From Bacteroidaceae bacterium (lineage in GTDB: Bacteria; Bacteroidota; Bacteroidia; Bacteroidales; Bacteroidaceae): a DNA stretch of 64,000 nucleotides. The position numbers and the translations under genes were made by a program. Shown here piece after piece: positions 20,679 through 28,959 of this stretch; within the stretch, counting starts at the first letter, position 1, and each line of letters begins with the position of its first letter. The notes under the pieces were generated by a model. The model was not told the DNA's origin. It saw only the letters and a list, made by a program, of their open reading frames with translations, and searched no databases. The stretch lies in NCBI GenBank assembly GCA_017466065.1, contig JAFTUV010000034.1, positions 62,001-126,000 on the forward strand, read 5' to 3'.

Positions 20679-21650
20679 ATGGGAAAAATGAAAATTACTG
20701 TATTTGCCGACCCTGTGTGTACTTGGTGTTGGGGTAGTGTGCCTGTGTTGCGTGCTTTGGAGTATCGCTTGGGCGAAAGTGTGGAGGTCGATTATGTGAT
20801 GGGTGGTATGATTGAGGATATTACCAAATTCAGTAATCGCCGACTGGGAATAGGAGGAGATATAGCCTTGTCAAACAGGAATATGCATAAGGCTTGGGTG
20901 GATGCTTCGGCTGTACACGGAATGCCTGTGTGTGAACACGGCTTTCGTCTTTTCAGTGAAGAGCATCGCTCGACCGTGCCTCAAAATATGGCCTATATTG
21001 CTGCAAAGATATATGTAGCCAAGGCTGCGAATAAAGAGCTGTCGCCCGGGAGGTTTCTGCGACGCTTGCAGGAGGCGACGGCAGTAGATGCGGCCCTCAC
21101 CTGCGACCCCAATGTCATAGCCGACCTTGCTGCGGTAGAGGGCTTTGAGCCAGCTCGTTTAGCCGAAATAATGAGAAGCCGCGAGGCGCAACGCCTCTAT
21201 GAGGAGGATAAGGAAAAATGCCGCCACTATGAGGTGCAGACATTTCCCACCTATCTGCTTGTGTATAAGGGTGTAGAGCTTATGTTGCGTGGCTTTACCT
21301 CCTATGATACGATAGTGCAGAATATCAAACAATTGAGTTACGGGAAAATAGTTCCTTGCGATGAAGCGCACTTGAAGCCTATGCCTGAAAATGTGGAACG
21401 TTTCATAGAAAAATATGGTAGCGTTTATCCGGTGGAGATTGCCACAGCTTTTGCCTTGCAACGCATAAGCGGAAAGTCGGCTATAAATGTTGAATCCTAT
21501 GTGGGATTGCCCGATATTATTGACGAGCTTGTCAGGGCCGGTAAAATTATTATTCGTCCGCGAGGCAACGGCTTTGTGCTCTATGCAGAAAAACATTTTG
21601 AAGGTAGGCCGGCAGAAGTTGATGAGGTCCCGGCCGAAACAGGCTTTTGA
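20679..21650 (+). CDS. DsbA family (FrnE-like) thioredoxin-fold protein
   Basis: This 323-residue cytoplasmic protein has the DsbA/FrnE thioredoxin fold: ITVFADPVCTWCWG with Cys14 and Cys17, a helical insertion, and the cis-Pro strand QTFPTYLLVYKG near residue 193. The C-terminal 90 residues (EIATAFALQRISG, then IDELVRAGKIIIRPRGNGFVLY) look like a winged-helix or adaptor-like domain. Related proteins include oxidoreductases and the YjbH-type adaptors of ClpXP, and sequence alone does not decide. It appears to be a single-gene unit. Confidence 0.82.
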   Translation: MGKMKITVFADPVCTWCWGSVPVLRALEYRLGESVEVDYVMGGMIEDITKFSNRRLGIGGDIALSNRNMHKAWVDASAVHGMPVCEHGFRLFSEEHRSTVPQNMAYIAAKIYVAKAANKELSPGRFLRRLQEATAVDAALTCDPNVIADLAAVEGFEPARLAEIMRSREAQRLYEEDKEKCRHYEVQTFPTYLLVYKGVELMLRGFTSYDTIVQNIKQLSYGKIVPCDEAHLKPMPENVERFIEKYGSVYPVEIATAFALQRISGKSAINVESYVGLPDIIDELVRAGKIIIRPRGNGFVLYAEKHFEGRPAEVDEVPAETGF

Positions 21651-21709
21651 ATAGCTGAGAGTAAAACTATTTTAACACTCCAAAATGTGAAAATTCCTGT
21701 AAAAATTGC

Positions 21710-21746
21710 TAAATTTGCAGCCGTTTTGTGAAGCGGCTGCAAATTT
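21710..21746 (+). promoter_or_regulatory. bcp promoter -7 box within a perfect 13-bp inverted repeat
   Basis: TAAATTTG (21710-21717) fits a -7 box. AAATTTGCAGCCG (21711-21723) and CGGCTGCAAATTT (21734-21746) are perfectly complementary around ten bases. The hairpin lacks a T-run, so it may be an operator as well as, or instead of, a terminator for the gene before it. Confidence 0.5.
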
Positions 21747-21788
21747 GCTGCTCCCGCTTCTTTGTTATGTATTATAAACCAGATTTTT

Positions 21789-22238
21789 ATGTTGCAGGCC
21801 GGTGATTTTGCTCCCGATTTTTTAGGAACCGATGAGCAGGGCAATGAGATTAGAGTGAGCGACTATAAAGGCAAGCGTCTTGTTGTATATTTTTACCCTA
21901 AGGACAATACGCCCGGTTGCACAGCCGAGGCCTGCTCCTTGCGCGACGGGTTAGGCGACCTTCTTACTGCCGGTTATGCTGTGGTGGGTGTCAGTGCCGA
22001 CCCGGCAGCATCGCACCAACGTTTTAAAGAGAAGCAACAGCTTAATTTCCCGTTGATTGCCGATGTTGAGAAGCGCACCATAGAGGCATTCGGAGCTTGG
22101 GGACCGAAGAAAATGGCCGGGCGCGAATATATGGGCATATTGAGAACAACTTTTGTAATTGATGCCACAGGCCGCATTGAGCGTGTGATTAAAAAAGTTG
22201 ACACAAAAAATGCTGCGACACAGATATTGGAATGTTAA
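21789..22238 (+). CDS. bcp: Thioredoxin-dependent thiol peroxidase (bacterioferritin comigratory protein)
   Basis: A 149-residue peroxiredoxin of the BCP/PrxQ class that reduces peroxides in the cytoplasm. The catalytic region NTPGCTAEACSLRD has peroxidatic Cys44 and a second Cys49 in the spacing used for the E. coli-type intramolecular disulfide. GDFAPDF and the final FVIDATGRIERVIKKVDT are typical. The start MLQAGDFAPDF is the family start; an in-frame ATG 27 bases upstream is less likely. It leads a tight operon with a mechanosensitive channel (17-base gap) and a thioesterase (3-base gap). Confidence 0.95.
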   Translation: MLQAGDFAPDFLGTDEQGNEIRVSDYKGKRLVVYFYPKDNTPGCTAEACSLRDGLGDLLTAGYAVVGVSADPAASHQRFKEKQQLNFPLIADVEKRTIEAFGAWGPKKMAGREYMGILRTTFVIDATGRIERVIKKVDTKNAATQILEC

Positions 22239-22255
22239 TTTAAAAATATATTACT

Positions 22256-23164
22256 ATGATTTTGGATTTTATTATGGCAACAGCAACTGTCGCAAACGAT
22301 TCGATAGATGCTATTGCAAAGTTGGATGAGGCTATCGCCACAGTGTCGGGCCTCACAATCAAAGAGGCTACCCAGATTGTTGTAACCTTTGCACTCACGC
22401 TTGGTTGGAAACTCCTTAAAGTAGCTTTTATATGGATGATAGGTCGTTGGCTCACACGCCGTCTTATCACTGTCGTGAAACTGCTTATGGAGAAACGCAA
22501 CAGTAATCCTACCGTAAAAACCTTTCTTGTGAGCTTTATTGATGTAGTGTCGCTCATAATCCTTCTCATTATACTCATAAGCGTTCTTGGCATCGACACA
22601 TCATCGTTCATTGCACTCTTTGCATCGGCCGGTGTTGCCATAGGTATGGCGTTGAGCGGCACTTTGCAGAACTTTGCGGGTGGTGTTATAATCCTGTTGT
22701 TCCGTCCCTTCAAAGTGGGCGATTTTATTGAGGCGCAAGGACAGTCGGGTACCGTAAAAGAGATTCAAATATTCAATACTTTAATTCAAACAGGTGATAA
22801 TAAGACTATTCTTATTCCCAATGGTCCGCTCTCGACAGGTATAATCAACAACTCTTCGAGCGAGGCCTTGCGTCGTGTCGATTTTACATTCTCAATATCA
22901 TACGGCGATGATTATGAGAAGGCAAAAGAGGTGCTCTTGGAGCTTATTGCTGCCGACAAACGTATTCTCAATGCCCCTGCCGAGCCTTTTATCGCTTTGA
23001 AAGAATTGGGTGCAAGCTCCATAAACATTGTGGTTCGCGTGTGGGCGGCACAGGAGGACTATTGGGGTGTATGCTTCGACCTTAACAAGGCTGTTTACGA
23101 AACATTCCCCAAGCGTGGATTGAATTTCCCCTATCAGACATTTACCGTAAATGTAAACAAGTAA
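22256..23164 (+). CDS. Small-conductance mechanosensitive channel, MscS family
   Basis: A 302-residue inner membrane channel that releases osmolytes on hypo-osmotic shock. Three helices span about residues 38-60, 85-110 and 112-135. The third, pore-lining helix has the Gly/Ala pattern ASAGVAIGMALSGTLQNFAGG, followed by the signature FRPFKVGDFIEAQGQSGTV and a beta domain (IPNGPLSTGIINN). The C-terminal cytoplasmic cage ends FPYQTFTVNVNK. It is close in size to E. coli MscS (286). It is second in the bcp operon. Confidence 0.95.
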   Translation: MILDFIMATATVANDSIDAIAKLDEAIATVSGLTIKEATQIVVTFALTLGWKLLKVAFIWMIGRWLTRRLITVVKLLMEKRNSNPTVKTFLVSFIDVVSLIILLIILISVLGIDTSSFIALFASAGVAIGMALSGTLQNFAGGVIILLFRPFKVGDFIEAQGQSGTVKEIQIFNTLIQTGDNKTILIPNGPLSTGIINNSSSEALRRVDFTFSISYGDDYEKAKEVLLELIAADKRILNAPAEPFIALKELGASSINIVVRVWAAQEDYWGVCFDLNKAVYETFPKRGLNFPYQTFTVNVNK

Positions 23165-23167
23165 AAA

Positions 23168-23581
23168 GTGACTTTAAAAGAATTCATAGAAGGAGATAAC
23201 TTTGCACGCCGTTCAGGAGTGCGTTTGTTGAGCGTTGCCAAGAATTCCGGCAAGGCCGAGCTTGTTGTAACAGCCGAGCACCTGAATGCCGGTGGGTTGT
23301 GTCAGGGTGGAGCGATATTCACCCTTGCCGACACAGCCCTTGCACTTGCTGCCAACAGCGGGCTTATGCTCACCCTTTCGGTGGATGCGGCCATCTACTA
23401 TCACAGGGCTGCGATGCCCGGCGATGTGCTCACAGCCGAGGCTGTTGCTTTGTGTGCTCACCCTAAACTCCCTTCGTTCGAAGTTAAAGTTACCAACCAA
23501 CGTGGCGAGCTTGTAGCGTCGTTCAAAAGCACCTGCTATACAAAAAAGGCTGCATTGAACGGGGTTACAGAACTTGAATGA
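23168..23581 (+). CDS. PaaI-like hotdog-fold thioesterase
   Basis: A 137-residue hotdog protein that probably hydrolyses acyl- or aryl-CoA thioesters. It shows the PaaI pattern LNAGGLCQGGAIFTLADTALALA near residue 38, where the aspartate of LADTA is the usual catalytic acid, and YYHRAAMPGDVLTAEA near 78. The start is GTG at 23168, three bases after the mscS stop, which implies translational coupling; the first ATG is too far in. A strong terminator follows. Confidence 0.88.
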   Translation: MTLKEFIEGDNFARRSGVRLLSVAKNSGKAELVVTAEHLNAGGLCQGGAIFTLADTALALAANSGLMLTLSVDAAIYYHRAAMPGDVLTAEAVALCAHPKLPSFEVKVTNQRGELVASFKSTCYTKKAALNGVTELE

Positions 23582-23593
23582 TATTGAAACGGA

Positions 23594-23625
23594 GGAGGCT
23601 GCTGATTTTTTTTGCAGCCTCCTTT
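23594..23625 (+). terminator. Terminator of the bcp-mscS-thioesterase operon
   Basis: GGAGGCTGC and GCAGCCTCC form a 9-bp perfect stem, followed by TTT. Confidence 0.85.
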
Positions 23626-23668
23626 GCTGTTTGCAATAATAATCTGTCTGATTTTCTAAATTTTGGAT

Positions 23669-23706
23669 AACACCTTAAAAGGTGTTAATTATTTTTAGTA
23701 CCTTTG
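23669..23706 (+). promoter_or_regulatory. sulP promoter with adjoining palindrome
   Basis: AACACCTT (23669-23676) and AAGGTGTT (23679-23686) form a two-base-spaced palindrome 12 bases upstream of the -7 box TACCTTTG (23699-23706). It occupies the spacer where a repressor would block polymerase. Confidence 0.55.
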
Positions 23707-23783
23707 CGCCGGTTTTTTCGGAGCCGGGCATTTTCGGGCTTCTGTGAGGGCTTTTTCGATTTTAAAAAATACTATAAACAAAG

Positions 23784-25490
23784 ATGAACGCAAAGAAGAT
23801 TATTGATTTTCATCCGAAATTTTTTGAGGCGATGAAAAACTATTCGCGTGAAAAATTCAATGCCGATGTAATGGCCGGTATTATTGTGGGTATTGTTGCA
23901 ATTCCTTTGGCCATTGCTTTTGGTATTGCCAGCGGCGTGGGCCCCACCGAAGGGTTGGTTACTGCTATTATTGCAGGTGCGCTTATTTCGGTGTTCGGCG
24001 GCTCTAAGGTGCAGATTGGCGGTCCCACCGGTGCATTTATCGTTATTGTCTATGGAGTGGTGCAGCAGTTTGGTCTTGGCGGCCTTGCCATCGCCACGAT
24101 TATGGCAGGTATTATACTTGTAATTATGGGATTGTGCCGCTTGGGAGGAATAATAAAGTTTATGCCCTATCCCATTATCATAGGCTTTACCGGCGGTATT
24201 GCAATTACAATCTTTTCTACTCAAATAAACGACCTGTTGGGATTGGGAATAGAGGATGTTCCGGCTAACTTTGTTGATAAATGGGTGTGCTATTATAGAA
24301 ATATCGGCAACATAGATTGGTGGAGCGCAGCTATGGGTGTATTGAGCGTGGCTCTCATTGCCGTAACACCCAAATTCTCGCGCAAAATGCCCGGTTCGCT
24401 TCTGGCGATTGTGGTTATGACCATTGCGGCGTGGCTGTTGAAGGAGTTTGCCGGTGTAACATCTATAAAGACCATCGGCGACCTTTACGAACTGCCTTCG
24501 GGGCTTCCTTCTCTCACTCTTCCGTCGCTTGATTTTGATGATGGCTCTTTCTTTGCAACCATTCAGGCTCTTGCTCCTGTCGCGTTTACAATAGCTATGC
24601 TGGGAGCCATTGAGTCGCTACTGTCGGCAATGGTTGCCGATGGTGTTATTGGCGACCGTCACAATTCAAATACCGAGCTTGTAGGTCAGGGAATAGCCAA
24701 CATTGTGGTGCCTTTCTTTGGCGGTATTCCTGCGACAGGTGCCATTGCCCGCACTATGGCCAATATAAATAACGGTGGAAGAACTCCTGTTGCCGGTGTT
24801 GTTCATACATTAGTGCTTCTCTTGGTTCTTATGTTCCTTGGTGGAGTAGTGGGCAAAATTCCTATGCCTTGCTTGGCCGGAGTGCTTGTGATGGTGTCCT
24901 ATAATATGAGTGGTTGGCGCACTATACGTTCGATGTGCAAGGCTACAATGTCGGGTACCAGTGTGTTGTTCGTAACTTTGTTGCTTACGGTATTTTTCGA
25001 CCTCACGTTTGCAATTGAGGTTGGTATTGTAATGGCTGTGGTGATATTTATGAAGCGTGTGATGGACAGCACCACAGTGTCGGTGGTTACCGATGAATTG
25101 GAGGTGCATCACGATGGAGAGCACGATGAAGTGCTTGCAATTCCCGCCGGAGTGGATGTCTTTGAGATTGAGGGCCCCTTCTTCTTCGGAATTGCAACAA
25201 AGTTCGATGAACTCACTCGTGAGATTGATGCTTCTCCCATCCGTATAATACGTATGAGAAAGGTTACCTTTATCGACTCCACCGGATTGCATAATCTGGA
25301 AATCTTTGTACAGTCGTCGCTCAATGAGAAACGTGTTGTAATACTGTCGGGTGTGCACGACAATGTAGCCGAGAAACTGCGAAAATCGGGTATTGCAGCT
25401 ATGGTTGGTGACGAGAATGTCTGTGCAGATATTTATATGGCTCTCGACCGTGCAAAGGAACTCTCCGAAACTATGGGACTGAACAAGTAA
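23784..25490 (+). CDS. SulP family anion transporter with STAS domain
   Basis: A 568-residue SLC26/SulP carrier. The membrane domain (about residues 20-430) shows IVGIVAIPLAIAFGIASGVGPTEGL and FGGSKVQIGGPTGAFIV, characteristic of the anion-binding repeats. The C-terminal STAS domain (about 455-560) has DVFEIEGPFFFGIATKFDEL and RKVTFIDSTGLHNLEIF. Substrates in the family include sulfate, bicarbonate and dicarboxylates, and the sequence does not discriminate. It is a single-gene unit with its own promoter and a palindromic candidate operator. Confidence 0.93.
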   Translation: MNAKKIIDFHPKFFEAMKNYSREKFNADVMAGIIVGIVAIPLAIAFGIASGVGPTEGLVTAIIAGALISVFGGSKVQIGGPTGAFIVIVYGVVQQFGLGGLAIATIMAGIILVIMGLCRLGGIIKFMPYPIIIGFTGGIAITIFSTQINDLLGLGIEDVPANFVDKWVCYYRNIGNIDWWSAAMGVLSVALIAVTPKFSRKMPGSLLAIVVMTIAAWLLKEFAGVTSIKTIGDLYELPSGLPSLTLPSLDFDDGSFFATIQALAPVAFTIAMLGAIESLLSAMVADGVIGDRHNSNTELVGQGIANIVVPFFGGIPATGAIARTMANINNGGRTPVAGVVHTLVLLLVLMFLGGVVGKIPMPCLAGVLVMVSYNMSGWRTIRSMCKATMSGTSVLFVTLLLTVFFDLTFAIEVGIVMAVVIFMKRVMDSTTVSVVTDELEVHHDGEHDEVLAIPAGVDVFEIEGPFFFGIATKFDELTREIDASPIRIIRMRKVTFIDSTGLHNLEIFVQSSLNEKRVVILSGVHDNVAEKLRKSGIAAMVGDENVCADIYMALDRAKELSETMGLNK

Positions 25491-25503
25491 ATAACCATCT
25501 TAT

Positions 25504-25545
25504 CCATATAAAAAAACGAGCCCACAGGCTCGTTTTTTTATATGG
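25504..25545. terminator. Bidirectional terminator between sulP and the HAD gene
   Basis: CCATATAAAAAAACGAGCC and its perfect complement form a 19-bp stem with A- and T-runs, so it can work for both convergent genes. Confidence 0.92.
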
Positions 25546-25553
25546 AGAGAATC

Positions 25554-26180
25554 TTATCGGTCGGCGGCAAGCGCTTCGCTGAGTGCGTCGCGCCAATCTT
25601 CTCCGTTTTTCACCCGCAGGACATTTATGCCTAATTCCCGCGCTGTGGCAATGTTCTTTTCGCTGTCGTCGAGGAAAAGTGTCTCTTCGGCCTTCATATT
25701 GCCTTCGAGCAACATCTTGCGATATATCTCCTCGCCGGGCTTGGAACAGTTCATCTTGTAGCTGAGGAAGAGCCGGTCGAAATAATCGTCGAGCGATTTT
25801 CCCTCTGCTGTAAACTCGCTGCTGCGTGCCCACCCTTGCAGGAAGGGATTGGTGTTGCTCAATACCGATAGACGGTAACGTGGACGCAACTGTTGCAGTG
25901 ACTCCATAAACTCACTTTGTACCTTCACGATGAACCCCATCCAACCATATCTTGCCTCCTCGTAACTTATTGTGCGGTTGCATATTCTTGTAAGTTCGTT
26001 GCAGAATTCCTCGGCGGTAATGTCGCCATTCTCCAAAGAAAAGAACGGCCCGTTCTGCCGATAGGAATTGATATATTCCTCGGGGTGGGGCACTCCAATC
26101 TCGCGGAAATGTTGCAAGGCTTTCTCGGTGTCTATCCGGGTGAGCACTCCTCCAAAATCAAATACAATATCTCTAATCAT
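25554..26180 (-). CDS. HAD superfamily hydrolase, subfamily IA
   Basis: A 208-residue phosphatase-like protein. Motif I is IVFDFGGVL (a DxGGV variant seen in YihX-type HAD phosphatases, with Asp8 as nucleophile), motif II is LSVLSNTNP near 110, motif III is the Lys of NCSKPGEEIY near 147, and motif IV is LFLDDSEKNI near 172. A helical cap covers about 15-85. It probably dephosphorylates a small phospho-metabolite; the substrate is unknown. On the minus strand a TATCTTCG box (26206-26213) lies 25 bases upstream. Confidence 0.9.
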   Translation of the reverse strand: MIRDIVFDFGGVLTRIDTEKALQHFREIGVPHPEEYINSYRQNGPFFSLENGDITAEEFCNELTRICNRTISYEEARYGWMGFIVKVQSEFMESLQQLRPRYRLSVLSNTNPFLQGWARSSEFTAEGKSLDDYFDRLFLSYKMNCSKPGEEIYRKMLLEGNMKAEETLFLDDSEKNIATARELGINVLRVKNGEDWRDALSEALAADR

Positions 26181-26239
26181 AGAATTATTCTTTTATTTGC
26201 TGCCGCGAAGATAGTGCTTTTTATGGGAATTGTCCGATA

Positions 26240-26265
26240 AATTCCTTTGTGAAGGAATTATTTTT
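26240..26265 (+). other. Small hairpin with T-run upstream of the 5'-nucleotidase gene
   Basis: AATTCCTT-TGTG-AAGGAATT followed by ATTTTT looks like a compact terminator on the plus strand, yet no plus-strand gene ends nearby. It may be a leader attenuator or chance. Confidence 0.35.
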
Positions 26266-26346
26266 GGGTTTCTTTTGATTTGTGAGCGTAAATGAGTTAA
26301 TTTTGAACCCTTGAATTGATTTTTTTGGAAATAGTATAGAAGATAA

Positions 26347-27297
26347 ATGGAGAATTTAGACGGACGTTTGGTTGTGGGTGTGTCGTCGCGCGCACTTTTC
26401 GACCTTGAAAAGGAGAATGAGATATTTGAACGCCACGGTGTTGCAAAATATAGGAAATATCAGGAGGAGCACGAAGATGAACCGCTGGAAAAGGGAACGG
26501 CCTTTTATCTTGTTAAGAGCCTTTTGGAACTTAACAAACAGGCCAACCGCCCCATTGTGGAGGTTGTGGTTATGTCGCGCAACAGCCCCGAAACAGGAAT
26601 GCGTATGCTAAAATCGCTCGATGTTTACGGCCTCGATATTACTCGCGTGGCATTGTCGGGCGGTGAGTCGCTCTCAAAGTATCTGAAAGCCTTTTCCATA
26701 GACCTCTTCCTCTCAAAGGACGAGGGTGATGTGCAGCGTGTGATAGATTCGGGAATATGTGCCGCCGCACTTATTTATGCTCCGCCCACCGATTTTAACC
26801 CCGAGGATAGCCGTGTGAAGATAGCCTTTGATGCCGATGCTGTAATATTCTCCGACGAGTCGGAGTGCCGTTTCAAAGAGGAGGGAATAGATGCTTTTTA
26901 TAAGTATGAAAAGGAGAATGCCGACATTCCTTTGAAGGAAGGTCCTTTTGCCAATCTGCTCAAAAAACTCTCGGCCATACAGGAGTGTCTGCCCACTTCG
27001 ATAGAACTCTCTCCCCTGCGTCTTGCCATTGTAACCTCACGCAGTCTGCCGTCGCACTTCCGCGTGATAAAAACGTTGCGCAAATGGGGCGTTTATGTGG
27101 ATGAGGCCTATTTCCTTGGTGGCTTGCGCAAGGATGAACTGTTGAAAGCGTTTGGTGCGCACATCTTCTTTGACGACCAAGATACCCACCTATCAACATC
27201 GAGCAAATATGTACCTTCGGGCAAGGTTCCCTATCATTCGAGCTCTCAAATAAACGAGGTTATAAAAGCGAAGCAGGAACAGAATAATAACGGGTAA
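26347..27297 (+). CDS. 5'-nucleotidase, NT5C1 family
   Basis: A 316-residue homologue of cytosolic 5'-nucleotidase I, which dephosphorylates AMP and related nucleotides. Diagnostic segments are VVGVSSRALFDLEKENEIF (in place of the HAD motif I), VVVMSRNSPETGMRMLKSLD near 75, the ALSGGES loop near 103, VKIAFDADAVIFSDESE near 160 and AHIFFDDQDTHL near 280. It has no signal peptide, so it is cytoplasmic. It appears as a single gene. Substrate preference is inferred from family membership. Confidence 0.88.
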   Translation: MENLDGRLVVGVSSRALFDLEKENEIFERHGVAKYRKYQEEHEDEPLEKGTAFYLVKSLLELNKQANRPIVEVVVMSRNSPETGMRMLKSLDVYGLDITRVALSGGESLSKYLKAFSIDLFLSKDEGDVQRVIDSGICAAALIYAPPTDFNPEDSRVKIAFDADAVIFSDESECRFKEEGIDAFYKYEKENADIPLKEGPFANLLKKLSAIQECLPTSIELSPLRLAIVTSRSLPSHFRVIKTLRKWGVYVDEAYFLGGLRKDELLKAFGAHIFFDDQDTHLSTSSKYVPSGKVPYHSSSQINEVIKAKQEQNNNG

Positions 27298-27318
27298 CTC
27301 CCTTCTGCCCGTTTGTAG

Positions 27319-27354
27319 CAAGCAGCGCAATTGTGAGAACAATTGCGCTGCTTG
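27319..27354 (+). terminator. Terminator-like hairpin after the 5'-nucleotidase gene
   Basis: CAAGCAGCGCAATT and AATTGCGCTGCTTG pair perfectly over 14 bp around eight bases, trailed by TGTGTTT. It lies 30 bases before tspO and could also sit in its leader. Confidence 0.75.
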
Positions 27355-27383
27355 TGTGTTTATCAATAAAAGTCAGAAGCAGT

Positions 27384-27848
27384 ATGAAAAAAGTTGTTCC
27401 CGTAATTATGTTCGTGGCATTATGTCTGTTTGCCGGCTATGTGTCACGCGTTTTGCAAGCGTCCTCATTGGACTTGTGGTATCCGGCATTGTTAAAGTCG
27501 CCTCTCACTCCGCCCGATGCGGCATTTCCCATTGTGTGGTCGCTGCTCTATGTGCTTATGGGTGTGGCTGCCGGAATAATGTGGGGTGTACGCTCCATCT
27601 ATTCGCGCCTGTTGTTCACACTCTTCTCCTTGCAGCTTGTGCTGAATGTGCTGTGGAGTTTTAGTTTCTTTTATATGATGTCACCTCTGATGGGGCTTGT
27701 AGTGATTTTGGTTATGGATATGCTTGCTCTCATCTATGTGGCGGGCTGCTTCGTGGTAAACAAGGTGGCCGGTTGGCTTATGGTTCCCTATATGCTGTGG
27801 CTCCTGTTTGCCACTTATCTCAACGGTTTTATCGCTGTATATAATTAA
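27384..27848 (+). CDS. TspO/MBR family membrane protein
   Basis: A 154-residue inner membrane protein with five helices, the size and topology of the translocator-protein family that binds porphyrins and other hydrophobic ligands. Family marks are WYPALLKSPLTPPDAAFPIVW near residue 32 in two parts, LNVLWSFSFF near 90, and PYMLWLLFATYLNG near the end. The start MKKVVPVIMFVAL puts the first helix at the N-terminus. It is followed directly by a dispersed repeat and a terminator. Its physiological role in anaerobes is not established. Confidence 0.92.
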   Translation: MKKVVPVIMFVALCLFAGYVSRVLQASSLDLWYPALLKSPLTPPDAAFPIVWSLLYVLMGVAAGIMWGVRSIYSRLLFTLFSLQLVLNVLWSFSFFYMMSPLMGLVVILVMDMLALIYVAGCFVVNKVAGWLMVPYMLWLLFATYLNGFIAVYN

Positions 27849-27899
27849 GAAACTGTTTGAATTTATATCGCCAATTTTTTATAAATTCAAAAAACTTCT
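27848..27899 (+). repeat. Short palindromic member of the AAACTGTTTRAATTT family
   Basis: It begins at the last base of the tspO stop. AGAAACTGTTTGAATTTATA pairs imperfectly with the arm ending at 27899 (TTTATAAATTCAAA core) around TCGCCAATTTTT. Its first half matches repeats at 28960 and 33294. Confidence 0.6.
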
Positions 27900-27911
27900 A
27901 AATATAATTAT

Positions 27912-27940
27912 AGCCTGTCTATTTTACCGACAGGCTTTTT
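27912..27940 (+). terminator. Terminator after tspO
   Basis: GCCTGTC and GACAGGC form a 7-bp stem followed by five T residues. It overlaps the last codons of the convergent co-chaperone gene. Confidence 0.85.
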
Positions 27941-28812
27941 GCTTTTTGCAGCAGTAGTTTCTGCTCTTCGCTCAATGGTGGTATAATTGTTTTTATTGTA
28001 ACGATGAGGTCGCCAAATTCTCCCTCTCTCTTGTACACGGGAAAGCCTTTACCTCTTAGGCGTAGTTTGCTGTCGGGCAGGGTGCCGGCCTTTATGTTTA
28101 TTCTTGCTTCGCCGGTGAGTGTGGGTAGCAGAATTTCGCCACCAAGAAGCAGAGTGAATATATCTACTGCTGTGGTGAGCCGAAGGTTGTTGCCGTCGCG
28201 GGTGAAAATGCTGTCGGGTGTTATGCTGATGGTGATATATAGGTCGCCGCGCCTTCCATTATTTGCCGGGGCTCCGTAGCCACGAAGGCGTATGCGCTGT
28301 CCGTCGGCAATGCCTGCCGGGATTGTAATTCTTATATTCTCGCCGTTTATGGTGAGTGTCTGTTTGTGGGTGGTGCTTGCTTCGCGCAGGCCGATGGTGA
28401 GTGTGGCTTGCAGGTCTTGTGCTCTCGCGCGGCGATTGTTGCCCATTGCACCGAATAGTTGCTCAAAAAAGTCGCTGAACCCGCTTGCATTCTCTTCGTT
28501 ACCGCTAAAATCGCCCCATCCTCCGAAGTTATCATAATTGAATCCGCGGCTGTTGCGCATCCTTTCTCCGGCTTCAAATTCATCGGCGTGCTTCCAGTGT
28601 TCGCCATACTCGTCATACTTTTTGCGTTTTTCGGGGTTACCCAGCACTTCGTTGGCCTCGTTTATAGCTTGGAAACGCTCCTCGGCCTGTGGGTCGTCCT
28701 TGTTTATGTCAGGGTGATACTGTTTGGCCAGCCGTCGATAGGCTTTCTTGATGTCGGCCTCCGAGGCATCGCGCCCAACGCCTAATACTTTGTAATAATC
28801 TATATATGCCAT
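27919..28812 (-). CDS. CbpA-like DnaJ co-chaperone (J domain, no zinc finger)
   Basis: A 297-residue class II J-domain protein that stimulates DnaK. The J domain (residues 1-70) has the HPD motif in [12 protein letters not shown], then a Gly/Phe/Asn-rich linker ([17 protein letters not shown]), and two C-terminal beta-sandwich domains ([40 protein letters not shown]). The cysteine repeats of DnaJ are absent, as in E. coli CbpA. The modulator gene cbpM that often follows cbpA is missing; tspO converges instead. The true dnaJ lies at 56914. Confidence 0.93.
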   Translation of the reverse strand: MAYIDYYKVLGVGRDASEADIKKAYRRLAKQYHPDINKDDPQAEERFQAINEANEVLGNPEKRKKYDEYGEHWKHADEFEAGERMRNSRGFNYDNFGGWGDFSGNEENASGFSDFFEQLFGAMGNNRRARAQDLQATLTIGLREASTTHKQTLTINGENIRITIPAGIADGQRIRLRGYGAPANNGRRGDLYITISITPDSIFTRDGNNLRLTTAVDIFTLLLGGEILLPTLTGEARINIKAGTLPDSKLRLRGKGFPVYKREGEFGDLIVTIKTIIPPLSEEQKLLLQKAKSLSVK

Positions 28813-28959
28813 ATTCTTTAAACTTATCTTGTGGATATAACAATTGGCGCGGTTATAATATCGGTTAATTCGCTTAAAAAGGGTGAAAAGGCTTTAATCT
28901 GTCGCATCTGCGGCTCTGTGCTGCCGAGTGCTCTCTGTTTTATGAAAAATGTCATCTCG

